64,000 nucleotides of DNA from Microvelia longipes (taxonomy: Eukaryota; Arthropoda; Insecta; Hemiptera; Veliidae): NCBI GenBank assembly GCA_018340805.1, contig JACMZG010001911.1, positions 38,080,920 to 38,144,919 of the forward strand, in the 5' to 3' direction. A model generated the notes under the pieces. The model was not told where the DNA came from, searched no databases, and saw nothing but the letters and a program-made list of their open reading frames with translations. A program made the translations under genes and the position numbers. Each line of letters opens with the position of its first letter. Within the stretch, counting starts at the first letter, position 1. This document shows, piece after piece, positions 60,225 to 64,000 of this stretch.

Positions 60225-60278
60225 ACTATTATTATATATATATTACACATATACAATTATTATATATAATATATATGT

Positions 60279-60320
<42 letters not shown>

Positions 60321-60325
60321 TATAA
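60155..60325. repeat. Interrupted (TA)n tract
   Basis: About 170 bases almost wholly of TA with ATTATT and ACACATATAC interruptions. Confidence 0.9.
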
Positions 60326-60509
60326 TAGTAATTTCTAGACACTTTCAAACACTTTCTTATATTTTAAACCAAAATGGTAAAAAATTAACCTTAGGAGGAA
60401 TCAACGAACCTATTGGAAAACCAGGTTTTTGTTGACGTCATTAAACTCCGGTTTGCTGAGCAGCAAAATTTTCAAAAATCGCAAAATTCAGGGTTAATAT
60501 TTTTTGGCC

Positions 60510-60890
60510 GGAAAAAGGGTCAATATTTATGTTTTTTGAGACGCTTGAATCGAAAGAACCGGCCTGAAGTCGATAGACACTCTAAGTGACCTAAAATCGA
60601 AAACCTGTAAATTCCAGGAAAACCAAAACTTAGGTCGATAAAAAAATAAATTTTCGAGTAGGGTGGTCGTTTTTTATGTAATTTTGGGCGCTGATCGAAT
60701 GAAACCGGTCTGAAGTCAATACGACCACTTTTAAGTTAACTTTAAGTCGAAAAAAACCACCAAAATTTATAGAAAAACCAAAATTAGGGTCATTAAAAAA
60801 TTAAATTTCGTAGGGTGTCGTTTTCAATGTTTTTTGGCTCTGAGTTAAATGCCAATGGTCCGGAGTCAATACGACCATTCAGAACTCAAG
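60510..60890. repeat. Tandem array, ~148-bp unit, about 2.5 copies
   Basis: Recurring words mark the units: CCGGCCTGAAGTCGATAGAC (60560), CCGGTCTGAAGTCAATACGA (60706) and GGTCCGGAGTCAATACGACC (60857). Each is preceded by a TTTTTTGxG..GATCGAA/GAGTTAAAT word and followed by AAGTCGAAAA..CCA and AGGGTCxTTAAAAAATxAAT. The spacing is 146 and about 150 bases. Copies differ by many small indels. Confidence 0.75.
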
Positions 60891-60954
60891 GGTACCTGGG
60901 TTCACATCGGAAGGCCAAAATTTTTATCGTTTTTTTTACTTTAAATATAAGTTT

Positions 60955-61810
60955 TATCACTAGAAATAATCTGGTGCGGTGGTCCGCATGTCGGGCGAAT
61001 TTCTTTGATGCAGCCATCAACCCAAGAGTCCTGGTTCAAAATCATAGTAGGGACAATATTTTTTGCCGTTTTTTACCTAAGAGAGAGGCGAGAGAGAGAA
61101 TAATTCTGGCGGGCGTGGTCCGCAATTCGGCAGAATTCCTTTGGATGCGTGTTGCATGCTTTGTTTACATTATATAAGTTTACAACTACTAAATAAATAA
61201 TTCCGGCGCGGTGGTCAATGTTGGCGAATTTTTCATTAAGAATGCGTGTTTCCGTGCTAATCAACCCTTTCTTGCTTTGCAAGAACCAATCGCCCATTGC
61301 GTGGTTCGGTTCATGCTTTAGAAACCTAAGCAGTTACTCAATTGTCAAGCACTGGCCCGTAACTCATTTTGTCTGTATTTTCCAAGGAAATGCGCTAAAC
61401 CCTTTAAAGATACTGACTAAGCTAAAGATAAGTAACTAAAGCTTTAAACTAAGTGGCAAATAATAGTCCGTACTTTCTAATTTTAGAAGCATAGTTTTGT
61501 ACAACAACTGGATAATATGCGCATTCTTTGGAAAATACAGACAAAAATGAGTTACGAGCAGTGGTTGACAGTTGATAACTGCTTAGGTTCTAAAAGCAAT
61601 GAACCGGAACCACGCAATGGGCATCGGTTTGCATAAGCAAGAAATGGGTTGTTTAGCACGGAAAACGCATTCTAAATGAAATTCGCCCGACAGCGGACAC
61701 CGGCCGGAATTATTTATTTAGTAGTTTGTAAACTTATATAATGTAAAAAAAGCACGGAACACGCATCCAAAGAATTCGCGCCGATCATTCGGACCAACGC
61801 GCCAGAATTT
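60955..61810. repeat. Composite repeat with a large palindrome
   Basis: The words GCGGTGGTCCGCATGTCGGG (60975), GGGCGTGGTCCGCAATTCGG (61110) and GCGCGGTGGTCAATGTTGGC (61206) are three tandem diverged copies of one end. The last two, with GGATGCGTGTTGCATGC-like and TCAACCCTTTCTTGC sequences, are repeated in reverse at 61565-61810 (AAGCAAGAAATGGGTTG, AAATTCGCCCGACAGCGGAC, GCACGGAACACGCATCC). The arms are therefore about 330 bases around a ~60-base centre near 61460. A B-box-like GGTTCAAAATC is at 61034. A one-armed relative is at 35300-35790. No coding sequence was seen. Confidence 0.7.
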
Positions 61811-62907
61811 TAATTAAAACCTTAGCATAAAATTTTTAAGTCTTTTGTAGAGATTACAAAAATTGTTAAAAATAATTAAAACCTTAACAGTGTTATCTAT
61901 AATTTATTAATATTAAATAAAATAAATAAAAATATTTAAAAAAAACAACTAAATAATTACAAAATAAAGCACACATCAACACTCTCAACGTCTTGGGGTT
62001 GAACGATTTTACCTCTCTTTGAAGGTATTTGGCGCAAAAAAACATATGTTTGATAAAGCACAGATAACAAGTGGTATTTCAGTTTTACCAACTAAATTAC
62101 AAAAACCAGTTGTTGTTAAATCTAAATTATTTTTCCATACTTAAAAATATCCAGTGCCCCTAAAAGTATGGTTTTTTTGTGTAAAAACTACCGTTTGCAA
62201 ATCAAAACAGGTAAAAAATGCTAAAAGCATCTACGTAAATTTAAATGCATAGCGATTTACGTATCTAACAAATAATACTGTAAAATTGCTAAGCTTTTGC
62301 GATACTGGAAAAAGTCCTAGGCACTTTTTAATAAAAAATGCACATACGGTAAAATTTATAAATTTTAAAATCATTTTTTCAAATACTTTATTATTTTTGG
62401 CCTCAATAAAGGTTTCTCTTTCATCTAAAGGCCATAAAGAACACGTAAAATAAATAACTCAATTTTGATAAAAATGTCGAATACTAGTAATTATGCTAAG
62501 AGGGCAGTAAACACACCCAGCAAATTTTATATCAGGCCAAACCAAACAGATTATGTATATACCACATATACTACATAATTCTTTGAGGCACCTCTTAGTT
62601 TCCTCACAATATTTTCTTATGTTGGTCAGCTGAATTACAGTGTGTAAACAATATTCCATTATTGTTTTTGTATATCTAAGCTACTCGCAGTTGTTTTGTA
62701 AAATATTTTAATTTTAACTGAAATTGCATCTTGATATTAAAAGATAAGACGCTTAATTTGATTAAGTAAAGAAATAGGTTACTTTACAACTTGGTTCAGA
62801 TTGTTTTAAAGCCTTATAAGGTTTTTCCTGGGCGGATGACTGAAGTTGAGAGAGGGGGGTAGAAGGATGGATTCCTGTAGTTTCCTGATTTATACCAAAA
62901 TGAGTCT

Positions 62908-62959
<52 letters not shown>

Positions 62960-63742
62960 GGTGACGAAAAACCTTTTGTTTTATTTTAAAAACGTAATAG
63001 TGCGGAAAAGTTGTGGCCTGTTCTAACAAACAAAAAGAAAGCCCAAGAATCGAAAATCGGTAATATCTTCCGTTCGCGCATCGGCGGCAAAGTTTAAACT
63101 AAATTTGAAAAAACATAGATTTTTTTTAAAAAATAAAAAATACAAATTATTAAATACTAACGTGTAATAGTATTTTTCGGTGTAGGTGAAAGGTAAAAGT
63201 TAACAATACAATTAAATATTATAATATTTTAAAATCTTTCGTTTCGCGATTGAGCGTAGGAAATAGGTAATTTGTACCGTTTTTAATTGCATTTTGCACC
63301 TTTACGCCCGTCCACAAGGAGTTGTCTGCAAGAAGTTCTACCAATGCCCACAACCAAACCATCCCAATGTAGCATCAAACGTGATTTTGAAAGAAATAAT
63401 TTTAATTATTTTTTCTTAAATTTATTTATTTAAAACCGGCGAAATGAGTCAAAAGTCCTCCTCTTATCATTCCCGCCAGCCAACACAAACAATACAATTA
63501 ATACATAATACAACATTTTACAACTAAACTAATTTAAAGGTGTAATTAAATTAGTAAATGGTTTCTTTTTAATAATTTAGTTAAAGAAAATAAAAGCTAA
63601 TTTTTATTCTCAAACCAAATGGCTTAAAAGTCAGATTTTGTGGAACAGTCATCATTAAAAAATAGAGTAGATTTCTAATCCCTCTGTTGTTTTAAGGCTT
63701 TCAGATACCATTTCTCTCACCAGCCACTGTGGCATGGAATGG
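61811..63742. other. Spacer, no gene recognised
   Basis: AT-rich, with an (A)n then (TA)n tract at 62909-62955. No exon, RNA gene or transposon terminus could be supported. Confidence 0.5.
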
Positions 63743-63988
63743 CTATACGGCTTTGAATCGACGTACTCCGTCATTAATAAAGTATTTAATATTATTCCTT
63801 GAAATGTAATATTGGTGTCCAGAAGTTTTCGTCACCTTTGTTCTTTGAGGTTCATACTGTCTTGCCTTTAACATTCTCCATAACCCGGCCTTTAACACAT
63901 TTTCAGCATAATTCAAACTCCTAAAAAATTGCTTCAAGTAAGTCGAGCCCGCATAGAGAGAACGCCTATCACTCACCTGAATAACCAT
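63743..63988 (-). CDS. Uncertain small ORF of 81 residues
   Basis: The minus-strand frame starts with ATG at 63986-63988 (MVIQVSDRRSLYAGSTYL), runs through LKARQYEPQRTKVTKTSGHQ and ends GVRRFKAV then TAG. It is richer in charged residues than the random frames of this AT-rich DNA, but I recognise no domain. Alternatively CAG|gtgagt just after MVIQ (63976-63977) looks like a strong splice donor, in which case only MVIQ would be coding here. No partner exon with matching phase was found. Confidence 0.2.
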   Translation of the reverse strand: MVIQVSDRRSLYAGSTYLKQFFRSLNYAENVLKAGLWRMLKARQYEPQRTKVTKTSGHQYYISRNNIKYFINDGVRRFKAV

Positions 63989-64000
63989 TTTACTTTGCGT

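Overview
This is a eukaryotic genomic window and almost certainly comes from an insect or a close arthropod relative. Coding sequence is split into short exons with GT/AG introns. The DNA is very AT-rich, with several long (TA)n tracts, and the introns and spacers are full of non-coding inverted-repeat elements. The proteins most resemble insect forms, in particular glutamate decarboxylase of the fly Gad1 type. I cannot name the species from the sequence.

Layout. (1) 575-12222, plus strand: the last nine exons of glutamate decarboxylase (Gad1), missing only the extreme N-terminus. (2) 12223-23146: a gene-poor spacer with an inverted-repeat element, a long foldback element, a copy of an unnamed ~0.7 kb interspersed repeat (called family R below) and (TA)n tracts. 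(3) 23147-36243, plus strand: a complete nine-exon phospholipase B-like gene (PLBD2 / fly lamina ancestor family) with a signal peptide. Its introns hold a Penelope-like retroelement, a LINE remnant, several MITEs including a hAT MITE with perfect target-site duplication, and family R copies. (4) 36244-41528: spacer with a TIR element and an RTE-type retrotransposon remnant. (5) 41529-44308, plus strand: a nine-finger C2H2 zinc finger protein with a probable upstream exon. (6) 44309-52060: no gene recognised. (7) 52061-59527, plus strand: ten exons of the condensin I kleisin NCAPH (fly barren), open at both ends. Two introns appear to use GC-AG splice sites and one exon is broken by several small indels. 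(8) 59528-64000: repeats, including a ~148-bp tandem array and a large composite palindrome, with one uncertain minus-strand ORF at the end.

The four genes lie on the same strand but have unrelated roles: GABA synthesis, lysosomal/secreted hydrolase, DNA-binding protein and chromosome condensation. They are ordinary monocistronic genes, not a functional cluster. The unusual material is in the repeats (a SINE with stacked hairpins, a Penelope element with an inverted copy of its own 3' end, foldback elements, family R), in the GC-AG introns, and in the Gad1/PLBD adjacency, which I recall also exists in Drosophila. I found no clearly new multi-gene system.
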